Part shown: piece by piece, positions 24,835-34,368 of the stretch
Position numbering within the stretch: position 1 is the stretch's first letter
Layout of the letters: each line of letters begins with the position of its first letter
From: Gracilibacillus alcaliphilus
GTDB lineage: Bacteria; Bacillota; Bacilli; Bacillales; Amphibacillaceae
Direction of reading: 5' to 3'
Length of the DNA: 55,096 nt
Assembly (NCBI RefSeq): GCF_016909015.1
Contig: NZ_JAFBFA010000037.1
Coordinates: forward strand, 1-55,096
Made by a program: the position numbers and the translations under genes
The notes under the pieces: generated by a model
Database searches by the model: none
What the model saw: only the letters and a program-made list of their open reading frames with translations
What the model was told of the DNA's origin: nothing

Positions 24835-25733
24835 TCTCGATCACCTGCCACTTTAAATTGAATGATAGATAAGATGACTACCAAGAACACAATCACATAA
24901 GATACGGTAGCAGCATATCCGAAGTCTGGCGTATACTCAAACGATAAGTTGTAAATATACATCGATATCGACAGGGTGGCGTTACCAGGTCCGCCGCTAG
25001 TGATGTTCATGACCTCATCAAATAATTGTAAGGTTCCAATTGTTGACATAATCGATGTAAATAAGATAATCGGCTTCAATAATGGAATCGTAATAAAAAA
25101 GAACTGCTGCAGGGCAGAAGCGCCATCGATTCTAGCCGCTTCATACATCGATTTATCAACATTCTGTAAAGCAGATAAGTAAAAAATCATATTATACCCT
25201 GTCCAACGCCAGGTAATCGCAATGATAATCGTAAATTTGGCCAGAGTAGGGTCATTCAGCCATTGTAAGGGCTGGTCAATGATATTTATATTTAACAAAA
25301 AACGGTTCACTAAGCCATCTGCTGCGAATAAATATTTAAAGACGACGGCATAGGCAACCAAAGAAGTCACCGCAGGTAAGAAAATAGCGGTTCTGAAAAA
25401 GCCTCTAAACTTTAACGTAGGATCATTTAGTAACACAGAAAAGATTAGAGCGAACAGAATCATTACTGGTACCTGTATCAATAGATAGATAAAGGTGTTC
25501 GTTAATGCAGAGGTGAATGTAGGGTCATTAAATAACCGTATATAGTTATCAAATCCAACAAACTCAAGGCTTGCTCCCATTCCGGATTGAAAAGATAGGA
25601 TCAAGGCCTGCACCATTGGATAAAAGTAAAAAATACTGATACCAATAATCGATAATAGAATAAACCCCCAGCCGATAAAACCAGCATGAAGCCTGCGGGG
25701 TTTCCACTTTGCTTGATCGTTTATCGAAGCCAA
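24831..25733 (-). CDS. Sugar ABC permease A1 (MalF/LacF type)
   Basis: This permease has 300 residues from the chosen TTG start at 25733, which follows AAGGAGGTTATAACG; the ATG at 25751 overlaps that ribosome binding site and has none of its own. Six membrane segments and the EAA loop KSMYEAARIDGASALQQFFFITIPLLKP are visible. It pairs with the MalG-type protein encoded next. A perfect hairpin lies between the binding-protein gene and this one, which probably lowers permease expression relative to the binding protein. Confidence 0.85.
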   Translation of the reverse strand: MASINDQAKWKPRRLHAGFIGWGFILLSIIGISIFYFYPMVQALILSFQSGMGASLEFVGFDNYIRLFNDPTFTSALTNTFIYLLIQVPVMILFALIFSVLLNDPTLKFRGFFRTAIFLPAVTSLVAYAVVFKYLFAADGLVNRFLLNINIIDQPLQWLNDPTLAKFTIIIAITWRWTGYNMIFYLSALQNVDKSMYEAARIDGASALQQFFFITIPLLKPIILFTSIMSTIGTLQLFDEVMNITSGGPGNATLSISMYIYNLSFEYTPDFGYAATVSYVIVFLVVILSIIQFKVAGDRD

Positions 25734-25775
25734 CGTTATAACCTCCTTCATTTTACCGATAACGTATAGAAAGGG

Positions 25776-25808
25776 ATTCCCATATAGAGTAAGCCTCTAT
25801 ATGGGAAT
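25776..25808 (-). other. Intercistronic hairpin after binding-protein gene A
   Basis: A perfect 14-bp stem with a 5-base loop (25776-25789 with 25795-25808) lies 12 bases after the binding-protein stop codon. No T-run follows in the direction of transcription, so mRNA stabilisation or processing is more likely than termination. Confidence 0.75.
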
Positions 25809-25820
25809 ATAGGGATAGCT

Positions 25821-27122
25821 TTATCTGAATTGGTTTTCTGCTTGGGTTTGTGCATCAGACAGCACATCTTCGACAGATTTCCCATTTAACATTTGCTGAA
25901 ATTGTTCTACTAAAATATCAGAGAGTCCATACGTATTTAGTCCATAGTTAACGGCAGGCACGTCTTCCATCCATTCTGATAGTTCAGAAATAAGCTGCTG
26001 GCCGCCAAAGAATTCATTTTCAAACTGATAGCCTTCACTTTCTGCTGCTGGAATAAATGTACCTAAAGCTCCTACTTCCTGTACTAAGTCGTTATAGAAA
26101 TCAATGTCAGAGCCGAATGTCGCTCCCAAGAATTCAGCTGCTGCTTCTTTTCCATCGATATTCAGTACATAGAAGGAACTGCCGCCATTATTGGTTGCAT
26201 TGACAGAACCCTCTGTACTTAAGCGAGGGATTGGTGCCATTTTCCATAGTCCTGCTTGTGACTCTTCTGCTTCAATACTAGGGACAATCCAGTTACCTGT
26301 CGGTACAGTAGCCGCCTCGCCGCTATTAAAGGAAGCTAAGAAGCCACTCCAATCGTTGTGTAAGCTTACAAGATCTTGATCGACTAATTGATGTAAAATT
26401 TCTAAACTTTCCTTTAAGGCTTCATTATTTTCTAAGTTGATTTCTCCATCTTCGGTTGTAAACCAAGTACCTGCTGATTGAATCATCATCCGTATAATGC
26501 CAAAGTCACTCGGATCAAATGAGAAAATAGGGTGTCCTGTTTCTTCTTTGACATCTTTAGCAATATCGATATACTTTTCCCAAGTAATATCGACAAGGTC
26601 CTCATGAGTGTAGCCTGCTTCCTCTAAATAATCGCTTCGATAAAATAATCCTGTTACACCTGTATCAAAAGGCAGTCCATATTGTTCTCCATCTAAACTA
26701 GTTGGAGGTATCTTGTATTCGGCAAAGTCTTCTGTATTAAAATAATCACCAAGAGGATAGAAGGCATCCGGATAAGATTGCAAGAAACTTTGTGCACGTT
26801 GATCTTCAATCAATACGATATTTGGCATACCGTTCATCGTTCCAGAACTTAACCCCGTGTTCAGTCGTTGTACGATATCATCTTGTGCATTTTCTTGGAT
26901 TTCTAGTGTGAAACCTTCTTCCTCATAATGCTCTTCTGCTAAATTTATGGCAGCGATATTAAAGTTTGGATCCCATGCCCAGACTACAATACTGTCACTG
27001 TTTGTGCTACCGCCTTCATCACTGCCAGATTCATTATCATTGCTGGAACATGCAGCCAGAATAAATACTGTAAAACACGTGATTAATGCCGTGCTGATCC
27101 ATTTGTTTCTATTTTTAATCAT
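25821..27122 (-). CDS. Sugar ABC substrate-binding lipoprotein A
   Basis: This 433-residue lipoprotein has a signal peptide ending in lipobox LAAC (Cys25), a Ser/Gly/Asp-rich linker, then a type I sugar-binding domain (UgpB/MalE class) beginning at IVVWAWDPNFNIAAINLAEEHY. Length is normal for the class. It anchors outside the membrane and delivers an oligosaccharide to the permeases encoded downstream. The gene follows the histidine kinase gene on the same strand after 180 bases that contain a cre-like site, so it probably has its own catabolite-controlled promoter. Confidence 0.9.
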   Translation of the reverse strand: MIKNRNKWISTALITCFTVFILAACSSNDNESGSDEGGSTNSDSIVVWAWDPNFNIAAINLAEEHYEEEGFTLEIQENAQDDIVQRLNTGLSSGTMNGMPNIVLIEDQRAQSFLQSYPDAFYPLGDYFNTEDFAEYKIPPTSLDGEQYGLPFDTGVTGLFYRSDYLEEAGYTHEDLVDITWEKYIDIAKDVKEETGHPIFSFDPSDFGIIRMMIQSAGTWFTTEDGEINLENNEALKESLEILHQLVDQDLVSLHNDWSGFLASFNSGEAATVPTGNWIVPSIEAEESQAGLWKMAPIPRLSTEGSVNATNNGGSSFYVLNIDGKEAAAEFLGATFGSDIDFYNDLVQEVGALGTFIPAAESEGYQFENEFFGGQQLISELSEWMEDVPAVNYGLNTYGLSDILVEQFQQMLNGKSVEDVLSDAQTQAENQFR

Positions 27123-27159
27123 TTGTGAAACCCCCTGTAAATTGTGTATTTAACATAAT

Positions 27160-27173
27160 TGAATCCGCTTTCA
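27160..27173 (-). promoter_or_regulatory. cre-like CcpA site upstream of importer A
   Basis: TGAATCCGCTTTCA (plus strand) matches the cre consensus at 12 of 14 positions and lies 38 bases before the binding-protein start codon, in the 180-base gap after the kinase gene. Confidence 0.45.
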
Positions 27174-27301
27174 ACCATGTTGATCCTATCTTAGCAAAGA
27201 AAAGCTAAAAACCTCTAGGAAGATTTTTAGCAAAAAATAAGACTATTTTTAGGTGTCTATTTTGACAATGGTAAAATCTTTAGGTTTGGTAATTTCTTTA
27301 G

Positions 27302-29056
27302 TTAGGCAAGGATGGGCAGCTTGATCGTAACATTTGTACCTTGTTGCGGCTCACTTGTTACGGTAACACCATACTTATTGCCGTATAATAGCTGGATTCG
27401 TTCATGCACATTTTTGATGCCGATACCGCTGAATAATTGTTTTTTGTTCTTTAAATGAGCAAAATCTCTGGTCTGCTCCATACCATCTCCGTTATCTATT
27501 ACTTCACAGACAAGCATGTCTTGTTTCTGAGCAATTAATATTTTGATAAAGCCTTGTTTCTTATCGACAAAGGCATGGAAGAAGGCATTCTCAATAAATG
27601 GCTGAATAATCAGCTTTGGTATTTGTAAAGACAGGCAATCCGGTGATACTAAGAAGTTCACTTGGATTTGTTCCCCATATCTGGCATGGTTAATTTGTAC
27701 ATAATGGCGTAAGGTTTCTACTTCCTCTGCCACTGTCGTTGTTTGATCGACTGTATTTAAAGAGGCCTGTAACATCGAGATAAAGGAATCCATTGTCGTA
27801 AGCGCTTTGTCGTTTTGTTTTTGTTTAATCATAAACTTGATCGACGTTAGTGTATTATAAATAAAATGTGGATTAATCTGATGCTGCAGAGCGGTTAATT
27901 CGGCCTTACGCTGTTTTTCTTGTGTATTCAGTAAGATATTGACATAGTCCTGTAGCTCATTGAGCATATAATTGAAGGCAATGGCAATTTTTTTCGATTC
28001 ATAGCCCCCTTTAACCGGCAATGCCCGTGTGAACTGATAACGTGCCATGTCGGAGATATTATGGACGATATTACTAATTGAAACCGTCATTTTTCGCAAG
28101 GTGAGAAACGAGAATATCAGGGCAATTAAAGTAATAGTCGCACTGATAAACAGAATTTCCCGTGTGTTGATTAAGTTGCTGGTAATCAGTTCGTGATCAA
28201 TCAAATTAACAAGATAGATATCTAAGCTGGGAATGTATTCGGCGAAACAGAGATAATTTTGACCCAAGACATTGACATCAGAATATCCGCTTAGTTCGTC
28301 CTGATCAGCTTGGACATGATGGAGTAAGCTGGTTGCATGTTGACCTAATAATTCTCCTTTGCTGCTGGAAAAAATAGTACCTGTTGCATCCATCAATAGA
28401 ATGTCATTACCTTCTGATGTATACCCTTCATAGAGGCTTCGCAAATCGTTCTCGCGTATTGATAGAAACAGATAGCCGAAGACATTGTTGTTTTGTTGAT
28501 AACGTAAGGCCTTGGAGGCAATAAACATTGGAATATGATTAGTGATCTCAGACGACTCAAATTGATAGGTTATATCATGTTTATTGGCTTGTGCCCGATT
28601 GGTCAGTTCATGCTGTAATAATTCTTCTCCCGCTACATCCCAATTTACATAATTGGTGGTGAAGGTATCCAGGTAGTTAGCAAGCAGGACAATGTTGGTT
28701 TCTCGTGGTTCTAAAATGGCATGAATTTGTTCGATTTCTTGCTGAATATGGTAAAATGCTTGCGATTTTTCCACAGCTGAGCTGGGATTATTATGCAAAT
28801 ACTGTTTAATAACAGGATTGGTTTCTACCTCTTTGGAAGCCAGAAGCAGCGAATCACTAAAGGAGGTCAGCTGTGCTGAAATATGACGAATGCTTTTGGT
28901 ATTCGTCATGCTGAAAGTATCGATAAATAATTGACTGGACATGCGAATATTGCTAAAGGTGATGAGCAGGGCAACCGTGCCAATACTAAGAATCATCACC
29001 AAGAATATTTTTAAGAATAGTGCATTGCGGTAGATAAGCTTCTTTATTTTTTTCAA
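27302..29056 (-). CDS. YesM-type sensor histidine kinase A
   Basis: This 584-residue membrane kinase has TM1 at about residues 14-34, a ~260-residue extracellular sensor region, TM2 at about 295-317, a HAMP linker, and the His_kinase domain with the phosphorylated His near residue 396 in HQINPHFIYNTL. The ATPase domain has QPFIENAFFHA and a DNGDGM glycine box. This is the YesM/LytS-like class. It follows the response regulator gene by 10 bases and precedes the binding-protein gene of importer A, so it most likely senses the sugar or its complex with the binding protein. Confidence 0.9.
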   Translation of the reverse strand: MKKIKKLIYRNALFLKIFLVMILSIGTVALLITFSNIRMSSQLFIDTFSMTNTKSIRHISAQLTSFSDSLLLASKEVETNPVIKQYLHNNPSSAVEKSQAFYHIQQEIEQIHAILEPRETNIVLLANYLDTFTTNYVNWDVAGEELLQHELTNRAQANKHDITYQFESSEITNHIPMFIASKALRYQQNNNVFGYLFLSIRENDLRSLYEGYTSEGNDILLMDATGTIFSSSKGELLGQHATSLLHHVQADQDELSGYSDVNVLGQNYLCFAEYIPSLDIYLVNLIDHELITSNLINTREILFISATITLIALIFSFLTLRKMTVSISNIVHNISDMARYQFTRALPVKGGYESKKIAIAFNYMLNELQDYVNILLNTQEKQRKAELTALQHQINPHFIYNTLTSIKFMIKQKQNDKALTTMDSFISMLQASLNTVDQTTTVAEEVETLRHYVQINHARYGEQIQVNFLVSPDCLSLQIPKLIIQPFIENAFFHAFVDKKQGFIKILIAQKQDMLVCEVIDNGDGMEQTRDFAHLKNKKQLFSGIGIKNVHERIQLLYGNKYGVTVTSEPQQGTNVTIKLPILA

Positions 29057-29066
29057 CTGGGTAACC

Positions 29067-30599
29067 TCATTCCGCTTGTTTCATTGCCTTTCGATAGCTT
29101 CTTGGCGATTGCTGCTCCATTTTCTTAAAGACCTTAGTAAAATAGCTTGGATCAGAAAAACCTACCGCTTCACTGATCGCAGTGATGGATTCATTGGTTG
29201 TTCGTAATCTTTCTTTTGCATATTTAATCCTTACTTTGTTTAAATACTCACTAAAACCTTCCTGATGATGCCTAGTAAAATAACTAGAAAGGTAAGAGGG
29301 ATTGAAATGAAACTGATCTGCCAATGTTTGTAATGTCAAACGTTGATGATAGTATGTCTCGATATAGTCCAGAATCAATTGAAAATGAGAAGCAGCATGC
29401 TCCTCCTCATCTGGCAGCTGCTGTTCCACTTCTGATATAAACTCCTCCAAGATATCCATTACTTCTTGAATATGAAAGGCGTCTGTGATTCTGGTCAGGT
29501 ATTGATATTTTTGTTCTTCAAATCCTTTAGCAGTTAACGCCATATTGCTCAGTAAAACCACGATATTAAAAATAATATTCTCCAACCAAGATTTAAAGGC
29601 AAAGATCTCCATTTCCCGCTGTTGCTGTAATAGTTGGATATGTTTGCGTAAATAATGAATTGCCTTCTCAAACTGTTTTTGTTTAAAGAGATCGATAAAA
29701 TGATTTAAATCAAAATCCTCTTGTACAGCTTCTTTAGCTGGCAGTTGTCCATATTGGAGCCATTTCTGATCAGGTAAATAAAAATGATCCTTTTCCATTT
29801 CAGCGAATTGCTCTTGGCAGATTCCTGCCAACTGATCTAGGCTGGTAAATGGTGTACTGATCATCCATTTTTGCTGGTTATGATTGGTGTCAAAATAATC
29901 TATCGTTTGCAATAGTGCTTGCTGCATAGCCGGCCATTGTTCCTTGGTGAAATTGATAAGCGCCAAACAATGGTCATGATCATTAGATAGATCGATAATT
30001 TCACAAGCTGAAAAGGATGTGGTTAGGATTTGTTCAAAAGGATGATAGCTGATATGGTGTGTCACCCCTTTTTTCCAGAAGATCTTAATTAATACGAAGT
30101 GATCAAATGAAAAATGTTTTTTTACTGTTTCCATTTCACGAATGGTTTGGTAACCGTCGATTATTTTACGCAATATTTCCTGAATCGAGACGGCTGGCTG
30201 TTCGTTGTCTATATGGGCCAGTTTTTTTGTAATTCCTTGCAGTGTATGTAAGAGATCATCTGACTGCAGCTTTGGCTTGAGGATGTAATCCGCTACGCCA
30301 TATTGGAAGGCCTGTTTCACATATTCGAAATCTTCAAAACTGCTCAGGACAATAATCTCTATTTGAGGATGGTGTTCTTTCAGATATTTTACTAATTCCA
30401 CTCCGTTTAGTTCAGGCATAACAATATCACTAATTACAATATGCGGCTGTCGTTCAGTGATCAGTTTAATCGCTTCTTTCCCATTAGAAGCTTCCCCGAC
30501 AATTTGAAAGCCCTCTTGTTCCCAATCCAAATAATTAATAATGCCGCGACGAATGAGCAGTTCATCATCGACAACTAAAACTTTGTAAAATGATTTCAT
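29067..30599 (-). CDS. YesN-type response regulator A (AraC output)
   Basis: This 510-residue regulator has an N-terminal receiver domain (VLVVDDE, phospho-acceptor D58 in VISDIVMP), a long middle region of unassigned helices, and a C-terminal AraC-type double helix-turn-helix (LADQFHFNPSYLSSYFTRHH; then AVGFSDPSYFTKVFKK). AAGGAGGTTAGACAT precedes ATG 30599. It starts the kinase-regulator pair of system A and is divergent from system B across 234 bases. Its likely target is the binding-protein promoter of importer A. Confidence 0.9.
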   Translation of the reverse strand: MKSFYKVLVVDDELLIRRGIINYLDWEQEGFQIVGEASNGKEAIKLITERQPHIVISDIVMPELNGVELVKYLKEHHPQIEIIVLSSFEDFEYVKQAFQYGVADYILKPKLQSDDLLHTLQGITKKLAHIDNEQPAVSIQEILRKIIDGYQTIREMETVKKHFSFDHFVLIKIFWKKGVTHHISYHPFEQILTTSFSACEIIDLSNDHDHCLALINFTKEQWPAMQQALLQTIDYFDTNHNQQKWMISTPFTSLDQLAGICQEQFAEMEKDHFYLPDQKWLQYGQLPAKEAVQEDFDLNHFIDLFKQKQFEKAIHYLRKHIQLLQQQREMEIFAFKSWLENIIFNIVVLLSNMALTAKGFEEQKYQYLTRITDAFHIQEVMDILEEFISEVEQQLPDEEEHAASHFQLILDYIETYYHQRLTLQTLADQFHFNPSYLSSYFTRHHQEGFSEYLNKVRIKYAKERLRTTNESITAISEAVGFSDPSYFTKVFKKMEQQSPRSYRKAMKQAE

Positions 30600-30833
30600 A
30601 TATGTCTAACCTCCTTGTGAATAGTGTTTGATTAATACTTTAACAGAATTCTTTGAAAGAATGAAAGTTATTCAATGGACGGAACAGCTGTAAGAAAATA
30701 TGTACGATCAATAGATAGAGGTATGATAATTGCTGTATTCCACTACAACATGGAGTGTGATATATTTATGTCGATACTAAAGCAGAAAGCTGTCTAATCT
30801 TGTCTATATCTTGCTAGGAAGAAGGGAGTTTTT
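30600..30833. other. Divergent gap between two two-component systems
   Basis: Two operons diverge from here, so it should hold two promoters. I see no consensus promoter pair or operator that I would assign confidently. Confidence 0.3.
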
Positions 30834-32573
30834 ATGAAAAAAATAATAACCGCTTTCAATAAGCTGTTAGTCTATCAAAAAATGATTGTTATTTTTGCTG
30901 TATTGCTGTTATTTTTCTATATTGTCAGTCTGATGTTTACTAATTATGGGAAACAGAGCATTGAGGAGCAATACCATGAATCAGTGATCTCCAAGGTGGA
31001 TTTTTATGGGGAATTATTAGGGGAACATATTTCCTTTATTAGAACACGGCAGTTGCAGCTTTTTGCTGATTCGGACGTGGAAAAGCTCAATTTTCTTGGC
31101 GGTTTTGCAACAACCTATGAGGAAGTGGAATTGGTGCGCGGAATTAAAGAGGAATTATATATGATCAACAACTCTAGTGAACTGGTGACCAATAACGGCA
31201 TCTATTTGAAATCGTATGGGGAAGTAGTGCCAATTAATAATGTTTCCTCCCAATATCAGCGGATAGAATGGGATAATGTCATTATGGAAGTGCATGATAA
31301 CAACGATACGGCTTTGCAATTTATAGATGATCAGCTCTATATCATTGCTTCTGATATGAGTAAAGAGATCATTTCGTATATTCAATTATCCGAGGAACAG
31401 TTAATTCATAAATTAGCGGCTATTATTGAAGGAAAGCAAGATGCCGGTGTATTTCTCGTTGACCATGTTACCGGTAAAATAATTACCAGCCCAAATGCAA
31501 ATCAAGCTTTGATTGATGAAATCATGGAAAGCCCAGGGAATACAGATCAATCCACGAATGAATCTGCTGAGCATGAGGTCAAGACAAAAAATATCCGAGA
31601 CAATCCATATGAAATTACGACTAGCGATCTGCCATTCTTGAATATGACGTTATACACCTATGTGAACAGTAATGAAATGACAGAGCAGCTGTCAGCATTA
31701 GAGAGTGGTTTTTTGATCTTGACAATTGTCTCCTTCCTCTTGTTTATTTTGTTTGCCTGGCTGGTAAACCAGATGATCCATAAGCCTTTAAATAAGCTGG
31801 TGGAGTTATTTCAATATCATCAAGAAAATATCCGAGAACAAATTAATCCTGCGCGAATTGATGGGGAATTCGCTTATTTATACTACAAATTTAATGAAAT
31901 GACCGACCGGCTCAATCAATCGATTAAGGAAAATTACCAGCAAAAATTGGAGCTGCAGAACTCAGAATTAAAGCAGCTGCAGTCTCAGATTAATCCCCAT
32001 TTTTTATATAACAGCTTTTATAATATTTATCGTTTGAGTAAGATGAACAATCTGGAGCAAGTGGCCACCTTGTCGCAAAAATTAGCGAGTTATTATCAAT
32101 TTATTACGAAGAGCGGAAAGGATGACGTGCCATTTGAACAGGAATACAGGCATGCATTAGATTATTGTACGATTCAAAAGATTAGGTTTTCCAATCGGAT
32201 TCACTTTTACGCCCCAGAGTTAACGGAGCAGATGCAAGACATTGCAGTACCACGCCTGCTTATCCAGCCGATTATCGAGAACGCGTTTGAACATGCATTT
32301 GAACATGCGGAGCTAGGAATTATTAATATCCGAGTACAATACGATCGGAAAGAATTGACGATTACGATTGAGGATAACGGTGATCAGCTTACAGATGAGA
32401 GGTTAGAGGACATGCAGCAGAGATTGCTAGCCCCAGAGCAGGAGTTAGAAAAGACAGGTATATTTAATGTCTGTTCTCGCTTGAAATTGAAAAATGCAGC
32501 CAATGGAGTGTTTGCAAGCCGAAGCCATATGGGCGGCTTAAAAATAGTCATGAAAATTCATGGGAACGGTTAA
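30834..32573 (+). CDS. YesM-type sensor histidine kinase B
   Basis: This 579-residue kinase has the same plan as kinase A but low sequence similarity outside the catalytic parts. TM1 is at about residues 17-38, the extracellular sensor at 40-290, TM2 at about 290-312, then HAMP. The phospho-His is near residue 389 (SQINPHFLYNSF), with ATPase motifs QPIIENAFEHAF and IEDNGD. GAAGAAGGGAG precedes ATG 30834. It is followed 32 bases later by its response regulator and then by an LplABC-type importer, GH16 and GH35 genes, so it probably detects the oligosaccharide those use. Confidence 0.9.
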   Translation: MKKIITAFNKLLVYQKMIVIFAVLLLFFYIVSLMFTNYGKQSIEEQYHESVISKVDFYGELLGEHISFIRTRQLQLFADSDVEKLNFLGGFATTYEEVELVRGIKEELYMINNSSELVTNNGIYLKSYGEVVPINNVSSQYQRIEWDNVIMEVHDNNDTALQFIDDQLYIIASDMSKEIISYIQLSEEQLIHKLAAIIEGKQDAGVFLVDHVTGKIITSPNANQALIDEIMESPGNTDQSTNESAEHEVKTKNIRDNPYEITTSDLPFLNMTLYTYVNSNEMTEQLSALESGFLILTIVSFLLFILFAWLVNQMIHKPLNKLVELFQYHQENIREQINPARIDGEFAYLYYKFNEMTDRLNQSIKENYQQKLELQNSELKQLQSQINPHFLYNSFYNIYRLSKMNNLEQVATLSQKLASYYQFITKSGKDDVPFEQEYRHALDYCTIQKIRFSNRIHFYAPELTEQMQDIAVPRLLIQPIIENAFEHAFEHAELGIINIRVQYDRKELTITIEDNGDQLTDERLEDMQQRLLAPEQELEKTGIFNVCSRLKLKNAANGVFASRSHMGGLKIVMKIHGNG

Positions 32574-32605
32574 CCCCGAGAGAAAGAAAAAGGAGGAAAA
32601 GACAC

Positions 32606-34273
32606 ATGTATCGATTGTTAATTGTAGATGATGAACCCATTATTGTGGATGGATTAATCCAACTTTTTGTGGAGCAAGAGGAACTGCATGTTGATCTTTA
32701 TTCAGCATATTCAGTGAAAGCGGCGATGGCACAAGCTGTCAAGGTGAAGATAGATATACTGATTACCGATATGAGAATGCCAGAAAAGAACGGTCTAAGA
32801 CTTGTCGATGAATTGCAAGCTCTTTGGCCGCAATGCCGCATTATTTTTTTATCGGGATATGATACCTTTGACTATGTGTATGATGCCGTCAAACGAAATA
32901 TTGATAGTTATATTTTAAAGACAGAGAGCGATGATGTGTTGCTGCAAGCCGTACAAAAATCGATTACCAAGATAGAGGAAGAGAGATCACTGCACCATTT
33001 AATCGAATCAAGCAAGCGTCAGTATGACTTGATGATCCCTTATGCCAAAAGGGATCTATTAGAGATGGCGGTGAAAGGGGAGTATTCATTAGACCATTGG
33101 AATCACTCGATGATTGATAAATCCATCTTTACTATTCATCTAAATGAGCCCTGGCTGACGATTGCCGCCAAAATAGAGGAGCAAGGATTAACTAAAGCTA
33201 ATCGTAGCAGACAGCAATGCTTGTATTATTTGCAGCATTTATTTCAGCATGAATTACATGAGCAATTAGCGGTAGAATATGTCACGGTAGATCAGCTTGC
33301 TGTTTGGTTTGTCCAGCCTAAACAGCTGCAAGGTGTGTTTTATGAGCAGGAACAGCCTCAATGGTTAGTTATTAAAGAATATCTGAAAGGTTTTTTAGAG
33401 AATGGACAGGAAAATTGCTATCGGCTTACACAAATGACGATCTCCTTTGTTCTTAGTGAACACCCGTCAAATCTTGATGATGTGAGTGAGGATTTTGCCC
33501 AAGTTGATGAAACCATCAAAATGATGTCTTATTTCAGCGGTGAAATGATGATCGTTGACCTCAGCGAGGAGAATCCTTTTCTGAAAGGGAAACTAGCTTC
33601 CTCTAAAACTCCTACTTGGAAAAATGACTTACATATACTGGAAAGCATGATTATAGAAGGGGATTACCGCCAGGCAATGGATATTATTGATCGTTTATTC
33701 GAGGGATTATTTCATGTACCAGAATATTCTAAAATAGAAGTGACGGAATTTTTGTATGCCATCTCCCATTTGCTGCTGGGCTTTTTGCATCATAAAGATT
33801 TGTACCATTTTGTAGGTAAGGATAATGACGCCTTTATGCAGGAAGTGATGGGGAAAATCCCGATTATACTAGACTCAAAAGAGAAGATTGCTTATTTGAC
33901 AGAAAAGATTTGCGCCTATCAATTAATGAACAAGAAGGAAGGGAAAAATAACATCATTACCTTTGTAAATAAGTATATCAAGGAGCATATTGCCGGTGAT
34001 CTGTCACTGGTAGCTATCGCAAAGGCGGTCCATTTTAATCCTTCTTATCTGTCGCGCTTTTATAAGGAGCAGTCAGGGACCAATATCTCTGATTATATTA
34101 ATCAATTAAAACTTCACAAGGCAGAATATTATTTGAGTGAAACGGATCTGTTTATTCAAGATATTGCTTGTAAACTTGGGTTTAGTTCGCCATCTTATTT
34201 TACGATGTTTTTTAGAAAATATAAGAACCAATCGCCACAAGATTATCGGGAGCAGTATTTAAGGAGTAAATAG
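32606..34273 (+). CDS. YesN-type response regulator B (AraC output)
   Basis: This 555-residue regulator has an N-terminal receiver domain (LLIVDDEP, phospho-acceptor D55 in LITDMRMP), a ~330-residue middle region, and a C-terminal AraC-type DNA-binding domain (IAKAVHFNPSYLSRFYKEQ and CKLGFSSPSYFTMFFRKY). AAAGGAGGAAAAGACAC precedes ATG 32606. A perfect cre site lies between it and the binding-protein gene, so the importer is probably controlled both by this activator and by CcpA. Confidence 0.9.
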   Translation: MYRLLIVDDEPIIVDGLIQLFVEQEELHVDLYSAYSVKAAMAQAVKVKIDILITDMRMPEKNGLRLVDELQALWPQCRIIFLSGYDTFDYVYDAVKRNIDSYILKTESDDVLLQAVQKSITKIEEERSLHHLIESSKRQYDLMIPYAKRDLLEMAVKGEYSLDHWNHSMIDKSIFTIHLNEPWLTIAAKIEEQGLTKANRSRQQCLYYLQHLFQHELHEQLAVEYVTVDQLAVWFVQPKQLQGVFYEQEQPQWLVIKEYLKGFLENGQENCYRLTQMTISFVLSEHPSNLDDVSEDFAQVDETIKMMSYFSGEMMIVDLSEENPFLKGKLASSKTPTWKNDLHILESMIIEGDYRQAMDIIDRLFEGLFHVPEYSKIEVTEFLYAISHLLLGFLHHKDLYHFVGKDNDAFMQEVMGKIPIILDSKEKIAYLTEKICAYQLMNKKEGKNNIITFVNKYIKEHIAGDLSLVAIAKAVHFNPSYLSRFYKEQSGTNISDYINQLKLHKAEYYLSETDLFIQDIACKLGFSSPSYFTMFFRKYKNQSPQDYREQYLRSK

Positions 34274-34300
34274 AGTATAAGGATGTAAAGATATTCTTAT

Positions 34301-34314
34301 TGAAAGCGTTTCCA
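34301..34314 (+). promoter_or_regulatory. cre site (CcpA operator), full consensus match
   Basis: TGAAAGCGTTTCCA fits TGWAARCGYTWNCW at every position. It lies 55 bases before the binding-protein gene of importer B, so glucose repression of the importer and downstream glycosidases is expected. Confidence 0.75.
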
Positions 34315-34368
34315 TACAAATGTAACATAAGCACATAGATAAATAAATTTTGGAAAGTTGGTGTAAAG

